Origin: Flavobacteriales bacterium
Lineage (GTDB): Bacteria > Bacteroidota > Bacteroidia > Flavobacteriales_E > Vicingaceae
NCBI GenBank assembly: GCA_016763135.1
Contig: JAESUI010000291.1
Location: 1-7,450 of the forward strand
Length of the DNA stretch: 7,450 nucleotides
Direction: 5' to 3'
Shown: in pieces, positions 1 through 7,167 of the stretch
How positions within the stretch are numbered: position 1 is the stretch's first letter
Layout of the letters: every line of letters starts with the position of its first letter
Notes under the pieces: model-generated
Databases searched by the model: none
Seen by the model: the letters and a program-made list of their open reading frames with translations, nothing else
Told to the model about the DNA's origin: nothing
Program-made: the position numbers and the translations under genes

Positions 1-318
1 ATTAATACCCACTGGAGGCAATGAAGCAGCAATGTCTTGATGCTTATTCATTTTAACATATAAGTAATATATTTTTCCCCAGTTCGCTGGGTTTCCTTCT
101 TGTTTTAAACGATTTACTTCCGTATTGTCTCTATCATAAGCCATTCGGTAGGCATCGTTAAATGTATCTACCTCTTCAAATTTTCCAGGATTTTTTCTAA
201 TCTTTTTTGCTGATTTTTTAATGGCAGCATCATAGTTTCCTGTGGAAAGTTGTTTGCTTGAAGATTTACACGATGCAAATAGAATTGCTATAATAAGAAA
301 TGGTATTAGTTTTTTCAT
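1..318 (-). CDS. Putative lipoprotein, N-terminal part (C-terminus beyond window)
   Basis: The frame is open from an ATG at 318-316 to the window edge, giving 106 residues with no stop, so the gene is cut off at its 3' end. It begins MKKLIPFLIIAILFASCK: two lysines, a hydrophobic stretch and a FASC lipobox with the lipidated Cys at residue 17. This marks a type II signal peptide and a lipid-anchored protein of the periplasm or outer membrane. After the Cys come a short Ser-rich linker and a helical, Lys-rich stretch (GNYDAAIKKSAKKIRKNP, about residues 27-44). This resembles the start of a TPR-like solenoid, but one repeat is too little to be sure. I do not recognise the family. The gene follows the interrupted barrel gene on the same strand, 91 bases downstream of its stop. 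Confidence 0.8.
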   Translation of the reverse strand, partial: MKKLIPFLIIAILFASCKSSSKQLSTGNYDAAIKKSAKKIRKNPGKFEEVDTFNDAYRMAYDRDNTEVNRLKQEGNPANWGKIYYLYVKMNKHQDIAASLPPVGIN

Positions 319-344
319 GATGTAATTTTAAAGTGCTAAAAATC

Positions 345-369
345 AAACATTAAGCCAAACAGAATGTTT
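345..369 (-). terminator. Possible weak intrinsic terminator after the barrel gene
   Basis: A 7-bp perfect inverted repeat (AAACATT … AATGTTT) with an 11-base loop occupies this span. On the minus strand it is followed by GA and then five T (342-338). It lies about 40 bases after the stop of the barrel gene and before the start of the lipoprotein gene, where a minus-strand terminator would fit. The stem has only one G:C pair, so it would be weak. It could equally be chance in AT-rich DNA. Confidence 0.25.
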
Positions 370-409
370 AGTTATCAACGAATGAGTAAATGTAAAAAAT
401 AATGTTCAA

Positions 410-1288
410 TCAATGAAGAACTCTTATCCCTAAATTAAACGTTTGACCCGCGCCAGCGTTTTCACCAAGAATAAAGGTTGTATAAGATGTTTCTAATTCT
501 ACGCCTTTAAATAGTTGATATTTTAAGCCTAAACCTTCTTGCACAAAATAAGAAGACAATCCTTTATCACCTATGGTTGGCCAAATTTGATTTTGTAAAT
601 AAATCGTTATTTTTTTTGTAGGGAAATAGCTCAAGAACAAATCAAAAGGCACTGCCACATTTGTATTTTCGTCAGATAAATTTTTATCAATACTTACCCA
701 TGTCGATTATTGTGTAAACACTTGAAATTTTTCAGATATCTTTTTATCATACAAAAATTTAGTAATCCATAAGTGTCTATTGTTATCTAAAAATGGCCTG
801 TCTAGTTTTTCACTTTGAGGATCTGATATAACACTAAGCATCAAGCCACTTTGCACGCTAAATTGTTTCCATTTTTTTACTGGATTAAATTTAACTTTCA
901 TGCCTAAAAGATTAATTCCCGTTCTTGATTTAGATGAATTAGAAAACGCTAAAACATTTGTTGCACTCGAACTTGTTGCACCAGCATAAACAGACCTAAA
1001 CCAAAGCTCTCCGCCTATTGATACTCGAGGAGACAATCCATAATTGTATTCCACAATAGAAGTGTAAAAAGTACTTCTTCCCCCAGCATCTTGTTTATTT
1101 CCTTCGTCATCAAAAAATAAAGTTTGAGTATATAAACTATTAAACAGTTTAAATTCCGTTTGACCTTTATTAATTAGAATAGAAGGGGTATAATCCTGAA
1201 CACTTTTTGTGTCAATTTCTTCTTGAGCATTAACAGATGCTGTTAATAACAAGAAACAAAAGAAAATAAGGCCGTTACTTTTATTCAT
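410..1288 (-). pseudogene. Secreted beta-barrel-like outer-membrane protein gene, interrupted by an in-frame TAA
   Basis: From ATG at 1288-1286 to TGA at 412-410 there are 293 codons in one frame, with a single internal TAA at 709-707 (codon 194). The upstream part gives 193 residues starting with a signal peptide (MNKSNG, a hydrophobic core, then ASVNA before QEE). The downstream part gives 98 residues ending LGIRVLH. Both parts have the alternating polar/hydrophobic strands, aromatic-rich segments and short Gly/Asn turns of a transmembrane beta barrel, so an outer-membrane location is inferred. I cannot name the family. The start at 1288 is preferred over the in-frame ATG at 1393 because only the shorter form begins with a signal peptide, and the longer form would almost reach the divergent gene. 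No frameshift or second stop is present, so the lesion is a single codon: a recent nonsense mutation or a base-call error. CAA, TTA, TCA, GAA, AAA, TAT or TAC could have been the original codon. Confidence 0.75.
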
Positions 1289-1400
1289 ATTTTTATCAAA
1301 GTATAGTAACAAAATAAAGCATTTATTTTGAACAAGTATGTCAGTATATTGACAGCAAAATTCAAATGTTCTGCTTTTATTTGTAAAAAACAAGCCTGAA
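1289..1400. promoter_or_regulatory. Divergent intergenic region with promoters expected in both directions
   Basis: These 112 bases separate the minus-strand barrel gene from the plus-strand redox/glycosyltransferase operon, so they must hold the promoter of each unless transcription comes from further away. I could not find a full Bacteroidota promoter (TTTG about 20 bases before TAnnTTTG) for either direction. The closest -7-like strings are TTTATTTG at 1376-1383 (plus) and, on the minus strand, TATACTTTG within about 1290-1305. Neither has a well-placed -33 partner. No Shine-Dalgarno sequence precedes either start, as is usual in this phylum. Confidence 0.4.
1339..1354. promoter_or_regulatory. 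Candidate Crp/Fnr-family operator palindrome
   Basis: The sequence TGTCAGTATATTGACA is an inverted repeat with 5-bp arms TGTCA and TGACA around six bases. The central TATA also pairs, leaving one mismatched pair (G/T). Arms of five bases around six are the known geometry of sites for Crp/Fnr-superfamily dimers (TGTGA-N6-TCACA for Crp; TGTCA-N6-CGACA is close to reported CooA sites). It lies 46 bases before the flavoprotein start codon and 50 bases before the barrel gene start, so it could act on both. The link to a specific regulator is inference; no regulator gene is in the window. Confidence 0.4.
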
Positions 1401-2732
1401 ATGGAACACGTTGTAATTATTGGGAATGGAATAGCTGGAATTACGGCTGCTCGTCACATTAGAAAGTTAAGTGATAAAAAAATCACTGTGATTTCTGCTG
1501 AAACAGATTTTTTCTTTTCTAGAACTGCACTGATGTACATTTACATGGGTCACATGAAATTTGAGCATACCAAGCCCTATGAAGATTGGTTTTGGGAAAA
1601 GAATAAAATTGGCTTACTAAAAGCTTATGTTCAAACTATTGACACACAAAATAAACAGTTAAAACTAGATAATGGAACTGGTTTGAGTTATGATAAGTTA
1701 ATCTTAGCTGTAGGCTCCAAACCTAATAAGTTTGGGTGGCCTGGTCAAAATTTAAAAGCCGTTCAAGGCTTATATTCTTATCAAGATTTAGAATCGATGG
1801 AAGAATATTCTCCAACTACAAAACGTGCAGTAATCATTGGTGGTGGATTAATTGGTGTAGAAATGGCTGAAATGTTTTTGTCTAGAGGAATTGCTGTTAC
1901 TTTTTTGGTTAGGGAAGATCGATTTTGGGGAGGAGTTCTTCCAAAAAGAGAAGGTGATTTAATTTCTCGACACATTAAAAAACATGGAGTAGATTTGCGT
2001 TTTAATATTGAATTAAAAGAAATATTACCTGATGAAAATGGCCGAGCAAGAGCTATTATCACAACGAATAATGAAGAAATAGAATGTCAATTTGTTGGTT
2101 TAACTGCTGGGGTTAGTCCTAATATTTCCTTTATGAAAGAAGGAAATATTGAAACCAATAGAGGCGTTTTAGTCAATGAATACTTAGAAACAAATATTCC
2201 TAACATCTATGCTCTTGGTGACTGTGCAGAGTTTCATCAGCACCCCACAGGAAGAAAAAATTTAGAACAAGTTTGGTACACTGGAAGAATGATGGGAGAA
2301 ACACTCGCTCAAACTATTTGTGGTAATAAAACAGCATATAAACCAGGGGTTTGGTTTAATTCTGCAAAGTTTTTTGACATTGAATACCAAACTTATGGTT
2401 GGGTGAATAGTGAATTAAGAGAAAATGAAGCAGACTTTTATTGGGAACATGAGAAAGGTGAGATTTGTTTGCATTTAGTGTTTGATAAAGCTTCTAATAA
2501 ATTATTAGGCGTTAACACCTTTGGTATTCGTTTACGACATGAAGTTTGTGAAAAATGGATTAATGGAGAAGCAACAATCGAATATGCTCTGGAGCATTTA
2601 AAAGATGCCAATTTTGATGCTGAATTTTATAAACAATATGAAAAAGAAATAATCAATCAATACAATCAAGAAAAAGGAACAAATCTTAAGGTTAGAAAAC
2701 GAGATTGGAAACGAATATTTTCAAAAAATTAA
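1401..2732 (+). CDS. FAD-dependent NAD(P)H oxidoreductase (pyridine nucleotide-disulfide reductase fold)
   Basis: This 443-residue protein has the two-dinucleotide fold of the Pyr_redox_2 family. The FAD-binding GNGIAG is at residues 8-13 and the conserved LAVGS at 102-106. The NAD(P)H-binding GGGLIGVEMAE is at 147-157, and ALGDCAE, the second FAD contact, at 271-277. No CxxC or CxxxxC redox pair follows the first motif, so it is not a disulfide reductase. It resembles the electron-transfer branch (rubredoxin/ferredoxin reductase or NirB-like FAD domains). A C-terminal region of about 130 residues, rich in aromatics (for example WFNSAKFFDIEYQTYG at 318-333), ends in a basic tail. No signal peptide or membrane segment is seen, so it should be cytoplasmic. 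Only three bases separate it from the membrane polyferredoxin gene, which suggests it passes electrons from NAD(P)H to that protein. The partner is inferred from context, and the true substrate is not shown. The ATG start leaves no spare N-terminus before the FAD motif. Confidence 0.88.
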   Translation: MEHVVIIGNGIAGITAARHIRKLSDKKITVISAETDFFFSRTALMYIYMGHMKFEHTKPYEDWFWEKNKIGLLKAYVQTIDTQNKQLKLDNGTGLSYDKLILAVGSKPNKFGWPGQNLKAVQGLYSYQDLESMEEYSPTTKRAVIIGGGLIGVEMAEMFLSRGIAVTFLVREDRFWGGVLPKREGDLISRHIKKHGVDLRFNIELKEILPDENGRARAIITTNNEEIECQFVGLTAGVSPNISFMKEGNIETNRGVLVNEYLETNIPNIYALGDCAEFHQHPTGRKNLEQVWYTGRMMGETLAQTICGNKTAYKPGVWFNSAKFFDIEYQTYGWVNSELRENEADFYWEHEKGEICLHLVFDKASNKLLGVNTFGIRLRHEVCEKWINGEATIEYALEHLKDANFDAEFYKQYEKEIINQYNQEKGTNLKVRKRDWKRIFSKN

Positions 2733-2735
2733 ACT

Positions 2736-4355
2736 ATGAAGTTCATAAAAAACATAGGATTAGTTGTTTGTATTATTGGTTTTTCATTTTTTGTTGGAAG
2801 TATATTTGTTGGAGAATATCAAGTTTCTGAAGAAAAATTTAATTCCTGGATAAACAATAAAGGCATAAAGAGCGAAATTTTTATAGCTGATGCCAATAGT
2901 CAAATTGTTGGAAAAACATTTAGCTCTTTTAAGTTGTCATCTAAATTAATTGAACTTGCTGAAAAATCAAGCGAAGCTCACCAAGTAAATATCCAAAAGT
3001 GGCAAACAGAAGGTGGCCAAGATGAAAAAATAAATAAAGAATGGAGCAAAGTTATATGGGTAGATTGGAGTAAGGTGCATAAAGATTTTACGTTTCCGCT
3101 GTTGCAAGAAACTGTAAATAGCCCGGTAAACAATAACCAATGGTTGGCTTTCTTTTTAACTTTCGGACTAGCAATTATTGGTGGTTTACTTTACATTATT
3201 CCAGATTTTATTTTATTAGGTCCAGCAGGAATAAAGAACAATGCACTTTTTCAACACAGTGCAACAAATAGAGGTTGGGGCGGAATGCTTGTTGCAGCCT
3301 TTTTTATAAGCTTCTATTTTTTATTGTATTTTTTTTCCGATTTTTTAATAAATCCAATATTAGCTACTAACCCTATTAGTTTAGCGTTAAGCGGAAATCC
3401 TGCTAGTCAGTGGTTTATGTATGGGTTAATTTACTGTTCGGTAATGACTGTTTTTGCAGTAAAAATGTATGTAAAATACCGTCACAATTTATACCAAGTA
3501 ATTAGAACAACAGTTGTCTGGTTTTTTCAAATTGCTTTTGCTTTTTTAATCCCCGAAATGTTAGTGCGATTTAACCAACCTTGGTACGATTTTAAAAATG
3601 CATGGCCACTTAATTATACCTTCTTTTTCGATTGGAATATTAATAGTCTTTTAGATAGTGGAAATCTTGGATTATTTATGCTCGTTTGGGGTATTTTGCT
3701 AACGATAGTTGTAATTCCTGTAATGGTTTATTTCTTAGGAAAAAGATGGTATTGCAGTTGGGTTTGTGGTTGTGGTGGTTTAGCCGAAACATTAGGAGAT
3801 CCTTACCGCCATTTATCAGATAAATCGTTGAAAGCATGGAAATTTGAACGTTATATTATCCATTTGGTTTTGGTTTTTGCAACGGTAATGACTGGTGCAA
3901 CATTGTACACGTATTTTTCTGGGGCAACAACAGTTCTAGGAATTCAAACCGCAAGCCTACAAAGTTGGTATGGCTTCTGGATAGGATCTATCTTTGCTGG
4001 GGTTATTGGAACAGGGTTTTATCCTTTAATGGGAAACAGAGTTTGGTGTAGATTTGGTTGTCCGTTAGCCGCTTATTTAGGGTTGGTACAGAAATTCAAA
4101 TCACGTTTTAGAATTACAACCAATGGTGGACAATGTATTTCTTGTGGTAACTGCTCTACCTATTGTGAAATGGGAATTGATGTTAGAGCATATGCTCAAA
4201 AAGGACAAAACATTGTGCGTTCTTCTTGTGTGGGTTGTGGAGTTTGTTCGGCCGTTTGCCCTAGAGGCGTTTTAAAGCTAGAAAATGCTCCAGATATTGA
4301 TAGAGTTAACGATAACCCTATTTTGATAGGAAAAGAAGAGGTTAAGTTAAAATGA
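2736..4355 (+). CDS. Membrane polyferredoxin, NapH/NosR/CcoG-type 4Fe-4S protein
   Basis: This 539-residue protein has about eight membrane segments (near residues 5-25, 137-158, 184-205, 227-247, 255-275, 311-334, 372-393 and 411-430). It carries two Cys pairs typical of the NosR/NapH group: YCSWVCGCGG (C340, C344, plus C346) and WCRFGCPLAA (C438, C442). The C-terminus holds two ferredoxin-type 4Fe-4S motifs, CISCGNCSTYC (C467, C470, C473, C477) and CVGCGVCSAVC followed by P (C498, C501, C504, C508). The soluble stretch at 27-136, between the first two membrane segments, probably faces the periplasm. I see no FMN-binding domain signature there, so this is not a full NosR. Family members move electrons between quinol or NAD(P)H-linked donors and periplasmic or membrane acceptors; CcoG is linked to cytochrome oxidase assembly. 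No nosZ, nap or cco gene is present, so the acceptor is unknown. The flavoprotein just upstream is the likely electron partner. The stop overlaps the next start by four bases (ATGA). Confidence 0.88.
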   Translation: MKFIKNIGLVVCIIGFSFFVGSIFVGEYQVSEEKFNSWINNKGIKSEIFIADANSQIVGKTFSSFKLSSKLIELAEKSSEAHQVNIQKWQTEGGQDEKINKEWSKVIWVDWSKVHKDFTFPLLQETVNSPVNNNQWLAFFLTFGLAIIGGLLYIIPDFILLGPAGIKNNALFQHSATNRGWGGMLVAAFFISFYFLLYFFSDFLINPILATNPISLALSGNPASQWFMYGLIYCSVMTVFAVKMYVKYRHNLYQVIRTTVVWFFQIAFAFLIPEMLVRFNQPWYDFKNAWPLNYTFFFDWNINSLLDSGNLGLFMLVWGILLTIVVIPVMVYFLGKRWYCSWVCGCGGLAETLGDPYRHLSDKSLKAWKFERYIIHLVLVFATVMTGATLYTYFSGATTVLGIQTASLQSWYGFWIGSIFAGVIGTGFYPLMGNRVWCRFGCPLAAYLGLVQKFKSRFRITTNGGQCISCGNCSTYCEMGIDVRAYAQKGQNIVRSSCVGCGVCSAVCPRGVLKLENAPDIDRVNDNPILIGKEEVKLK

Positions 4356-4978
4356 GAAGTCTACTTATAATCATAGCGCTTTGTTATTCTACTTTATTGT
4401 TTACTCAAAACATTAAGGTTAAGAAAGAGTTTTATGCAAAAAAAATGTTAAAATCTGAATTGCTTTACCAAAAAGGGAACGAAAAATCTTACTTAAAAAA
4501 CTATTATCAAAACGGAAAAATCAAGAATGAAGGGTGGTTACTAAACAATGAAAAAAATGAGTATTGGACATTTTATTTTGAAAGTGGGCTTAAGAAATCT
4601 GAAGGAATATATCAATTAGGATTAAAACAAGGTTATTGGTCTTCCTATTCAAAAAAGGGAAAAAGAAAGAAAGAAGGAAACTACATTAAAGGAAAAAAAG
4701 ATGGTTATTGGAAATTCTATTACACAAACGGACAGCTTAAATCTGAAGGAAATTATGCCACCGACAGTAAAATAGAATGGTGGATAATGTACGCTGATAA
4801 TGGACAAAAAACTCAAGAAGGTCACTATGTTGGGGAAATTAAAAATGGGTTTCACCACATTTATGAAAATGGAAAACCAAAATATGTTGGAAATTTTAAA
4901 AACAATATTAAAGTAGGAACTTGGGTTACCCTAAATCAAAATGGAGATTATATTGAAATAAAAGAATATGGAGAATAA
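4352..4978 (+). CDS. Secreted MORN-like repeat protein (YwqK-family type)
   Basis: The 208-residue product starts with a signal peptide (MRSLLIIIALCYSTLLFT, probable cut before QN at 19). It then consists mostly of a repeat of the form Y-x-x-N/S-G-x-x-K-x-E-G-x-Y, about 10 residues on, then G-Y-W-x-x-Y. This is the MORN_2 pattern found in proteins often labelled 'toxin-antitoxin system YwqK family antitoxin'. The repeat glycines fall at residues 55, 79, 103, 127, 151, 174 and 198. Such repeats form beta-hairpin stacks used for binding, and the YwqK antitoxin label is a database name that says little here. No toxin-like partner is visible. The gene is coupled on both sides: its start overlaps the polyferredoxin stop by 4 bases and its end overlaps the next glycosyltransferase by 11. 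Co-translation therefore suggests an accessory role outside the cytoplasmic membrane, though its function is unknown. It is Lys-rich and AT-rich like its neighbours. Confidence 0.85.
   Translation: MRSLLIIIALCYSTLLFTQNIKVKKEFYAKKMLKSELLYQKGNEKSYLKNYYQNGKIKNEGWLLNNEKNEYWTFYFESGLKKSEGIYQLGLKQGYWSSYSKKGKRKKEGNYIKGKKDGYWKFYYTNGQLKSEGNYATDSKIEWWIMYADNGQKTQEGHYVGEIKNGFHHIYENGKPKYVGNFKNNIKVGTWVTLNQNGDYIEIKEYGE
4502..4963 (+). repeat. Seven in-frame 72-base MORN-like coding repeats
   Basis: Units start at about 4502, 4574, 4646, 4718, 4790, 4859 and 4931. Spacing is 72 bases, except for one 69-base step before the sixth unit. The repeat is clear in the protein (24-residue period, conserved N/S-G, E-G and G-Y-W positions) and partly visible in the DNA as recurring TATTGG and GAAGGA strings. 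The last unit is incomplete and ends with the protein. The copies have diverged, so this is an old protein repeat and not a recent DNA expansion. Confidence 0.8.
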
Positions 4979-5663
4979 TCCAATTGTCGATGTAATAATT
5001 CCTGCTTTCAATGAAGAAAATTCTGTTGGAAATGTGGTTAATGATATTCCTAAGGAAATTGTTCGGGAAGTTATTGTAATCAATAATAACTCTACCGATA
5101 AAACAGCCATTAATGCTATTAATGCTGGAGCAACAGTACTTGAAGAAAAAAACATGGGTTATGGAAATGCCTGTTTAAAAGGAATGGATCACGTTGCTCA
5201 AAAAGAAATTAAACCTGATATTATTGTTTTTTTAGATGCTGATTACTCTGATTATCCTGAAGAAATGATTGATGTAATTCAACCAATTATTGAACAAAAT
5301 ATGGATATGGTAATTGGTTCTCGTGCTTTAGGAAATTTAGAAAAAGGAGCGATGACTCCCCAACAAATTTTTGGTAACTGGTTAGCTACTTTTCTGCTAA
5401 AGCTATTCTATGGTGTAAAATACACCGATTTAGGACCTTTTAGAGCTATAAAGTATGATTGCTTAATTGCTCTTGGAATGAAGGATAAAACTTACGGTTG
5501 GACAGTAGAAATGCAAGTGAAAGCTGCCAAACAAAAGATGAAAACTTGTGAGGTGCCAGTGAATTATAGAGTAAGAATTGGTTTTTCTAAAGTTTCTGGA
5601 ACACTTAAAGGAACAATTGGAGCAGGCTACAAAATTATAACCACCATTTTTAAATATTTATAA
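4968..5663 (+). CDS. GT2 glycosyltransferase, Dpm1-like (polyprenyl-phosphate sugar synthase type)
   Basis: This 231-residue protein is a single GT-A domain with no membrane segment and no GtrA-type C-terminal domain. It shows the opening VDVIIPAFNEENSVG (residues 7-21), INNNSTDKT at 38-46, and the metal/nucleotide-sugar DAD at 90-92 within FLDADYSDYPEE. It also has VIGSRALG at 115-122, FGNWLATFLLKLFYG at 135-149 and YGWTVEMQVKA at 176-186. This set is typical of the GT2 branch containing dolichyl/polyprenyl-phosphate mannose and glucose synthases, which transfer a sugar from GDP-Man or UDP-Glc to a lipid phosphate at the cytoplasmic membrane surface. The exact sugar cannot be read from sequence. 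The start lies inside the end of the MORN gene (11-base overlap), which implies coupled translation. A GT-C enzyme downstream would be the natural user of its product. Confidence is high for the family and moderate for the reaction. Confidence 0.87.
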   Translation: MENNPIVDVIIPAFNEENSVGNVVNDIPKEIVREVIVINNNSTDKTAINAINAGATVLEEKNMGYGNACLKGMDHVAQKEIKPDIIVFLDADYSDYPEEMIDVIQPIIEQNMDMVIGSRALGNLEKGAMTPQQIFGNWLATFLLKLFYGVKYTDLGPFRAIKYDCLIALGMKDKTYGWTVEMQVKAAKQKMKTCEVPVNYRVRIGFSKVSGTLKGTIGAGYKIITTIFKYL

Positions 5664-5688
5664 TGGTAATTTTGAACGCAATATAACA

Positions 5689-7164
5689 ATGGAAATAGTA
5701 TTAATAATTATATATGGCTTAACCCTTTCCTTTATTTTTTTGTACAGTATTGTGCAAATTAATTTGGTGATTAATTATTTGCGGAATAACAAAAAAGAAG
5801 ATAGGCTTAACCCTATTGATAAAGATGCACTACCTTTTGTAACCATTCAATTACCATTGTATAATGAGCTTTATGTAGTAGAGCGATTAATCGACTCTAT
5901 CACAAAATTTGATTACCCAAAAGATAAATTTGAAATACAAATTTTAGATGACTCAACTGATGAAACGGTAGAAATTGTAGCCAAAAAAGTAGCAGAATAC
6001 AAAGCCTTAGGATTTAATATTTACCAGCACCGTAGGGAAACAAGAGTTGGCTATAAAGCTGGCGCTTTAAAAGAAGGGTTAGAAATTGCCAAAGGTGAAT
6101 TCATTGCCATTTTTGATGCTGATTTTTTACCTAAAGCAGAATTTTTAACCAAAACACTTCCCTATTTCAAGGATGAAAAAATAGGTGTTGTTCAAACCAA
6201 ATGGGAACATCTCAATAAAAATTATTCGTTACTAACCCGTTTACAAGCTTTTGGATTAGATGCTCATTTTACAGTAGAACAAACTGGTAGAAATTTCGGA
6301 AATCACTTCATTAATTTTAATGGAACTGCAGGTATTTGGAGAAAATCATGTATTGAAGATGCTGGAGGTTGGGAAGCAGATACTTTAACTGAAGACTTAG
6401 ATTTAAGCTATCGCGCGCAACTAAAAGGCTGGAAGTTTAAATACCTCGAAGAACTAGGTTCTCCCGCAGAATTACCTGCAGCAATGAATGCACTAAAAAC
6501 CCAACAATTTAGATGGACAAAAGGCGCTGCTGAATGTACGCGGAAAAATTTATTGAAAGTTCTTAAAAATAAAGAACTCCCCTTTAGAACAAAACTTCAT
6601 GCATTGTTCCATTTAATGAACAGTTCTATTTTTATCTGTATTGTTTTACTTTCTGTCTTAAGCATCCCAATGCTAATGATAAAAAATAATTTTGTGGAAT
6701 ATGATTTACTTTTTAAACTCGGTAGTTTCTTTATTATAAGTGTAATCTTTTTAAGTGTTTATTATTTTGTTTCTCTATCGAGTAGCTATGAAAATAAACT
6801 TAAAGCATTTGTTCATTTTATACTTTTATTTCCTTTGTTTTTATCGGTTTCTATGGGCTTATCATTACACAATGCGATAGCCGTAATTGAAGGTTATATG
6901 GGTAAAAAATCTCCTTTTATAAGGACTCCAAAATTTAATATTATTGATAGTAAGGATATTTGGAAAAAGAACAAATACTTAGTTAGTAGTGTAAGTTTCT
7001 TAACAGTATTTGAATTTCTACTTACCATATATTTCCTTTTTGGAATTTTATCTGCTTTTCATTATAACGATTTTACTTTAATCCCTTTCCATATTATGTT
7101 ATTTTTGGGGTTTGGATATGTGACTTTTTACTCACTGTTCCACTCACGAAAATCGATAAAATAA
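5689..7164 (+). CDS. Membrane GT2 glycosyltransferase, cellulose synthase/CslA-like
   Basis: This 491-residue protein has an N-terminal membrane helix (about 3-28), a cytoplasmic GT-A domain (about 48-300) and some five C-terminal helices (near 308-330, 343-365, 371-397, 433-453 and 461-483). The four catalytic signatures of the processive-type family are all there: LDDST (D87, D88), FDADF (D143, D145), TED at 234-236 in TLTEDLDLSYRAQ, and QQFRW at 272-276 (the QxxRW motif). NGTAGIWRK at 211-219 and the KKSPFIRTPKF stretch at 406-416 also fit the CesA-like/CslA-like group that adds beta-linked hexoses from UDP- or GDP-sugars. No PilZ domain is present, so c-di-GMP control through this protein is not suggested, and no bcsB or export partner is visible. 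Automatic labels may say 'cellulose synthase', but true cellulose production is unlikely from this context. It lies 25 bases after the Dpm1-like gene; ATG 5689 is the natural start. Confidence 0.9.
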   Translation: MEIVLIIIYGLTLSFIFLYSIVQINLVINYLRNNKKEDRLNPIDKDALPFVTIQLPLYNELYVVERLIDSITKFDYPKDKFEIQILDDSTDETVEIVAKKVAEYKALGFNIYQHRRETRVGYKAGALKEGLEIAKGEFIAIFDADFLPKAEFLTKTLPYFKDEKIGVVQTKWEHLNKNYSLLTRLQAFGLDAHFTVEQTGRNFGNHFINFNGTAGIWRKSCIEDAGGWEADTLTEDLDLSYRAQLKGWKFKYLEELGSPAELPAAMNALKTQQFRWTKGAAECTRKNLLKVLKNKELPFRTKLHALFHLMNSSIFICIVLLSVLSIPMLMIKNNFVEYDLLFKLGSFFIISVIFLSVYYFVSLSSSYENKLKAFVHFILLFPLFLSVSMGLSLHNAIAVIEGYMGKKSPFIRTPKFNIIDSKDIWKKNKYLVSSVSFLTVFEFLLTIYFLFGILSAFHYNDFTLIPFHIMLFLGFGYVTFYSLFHSRKSIK

Positions 7165-7167
7165 CTA

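Noticed and set aside
344..379. Bacteroidota-type promoter for the lipoprotein gene: TAATGTTTG (minus strand, 352-344) with GTTG near 379-376
   Set aside because: The -7-like string has three instead of two bases between TA and TTTG, and the -33 partner is weak and spaced at 23 bases. It also overlaps the hairpin, so it is not strong enough to call.
410..658. Separate small gene starting at GTG 658 on the minus strand
   Set aside because: It shares the frame of the upstream barrel fragment, lacks its own signal peptide, and 16 further in-frame codons precede it after the TAA. It is the C-terminal part of the interrupted gene.
707..709. Programmed readthrough or recoding of TAA in the barrel gene
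   Set aside because: TAA is used as a normal stop by several genes in this window, and no conserved downstream element was seen. A mutation or base-call error is simpler.
1349..1354. TTGACA as an E. coli-type -35 box
   Set aside because: No TATAAT-like box lies about 17 bases downstream, and Bacteroidota promoters use a different consensus. The string is better explained as one arm of the palindrome.
1286..1393. Longer N-terminus for the barrel gene from ATG 1393
   Set aside because: The extra 35 residues have no secretion features and would bury a good signal peptide that begins at 1288.
1781..2062. Minus-strand open frame inside the flavoprotein gene
   Set aside because: It lies antisense within a well-supported gene, with no recognisable motif or start context. 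The same holds for minus-strand frames at 4649-4858 and 4931-5155.
2736..4355. nosR or napH of a denitrification or nitrate-reduction operon
   Set aside because: No nosZ, nosD, napA or napG is nearby, no FMN domain is visible, and the downstream genes are glycosyltransferases. Only the broad family is supported.
5689..7164. True cellulose synthase (bcsA)
   Set aside because: The protein lacks a PilZ domain, is much shorter than BcsA, and has no bcsB, bcsC or bcsZ neighbour. CesA/CslA-like glycosyltransferase is the safer call.
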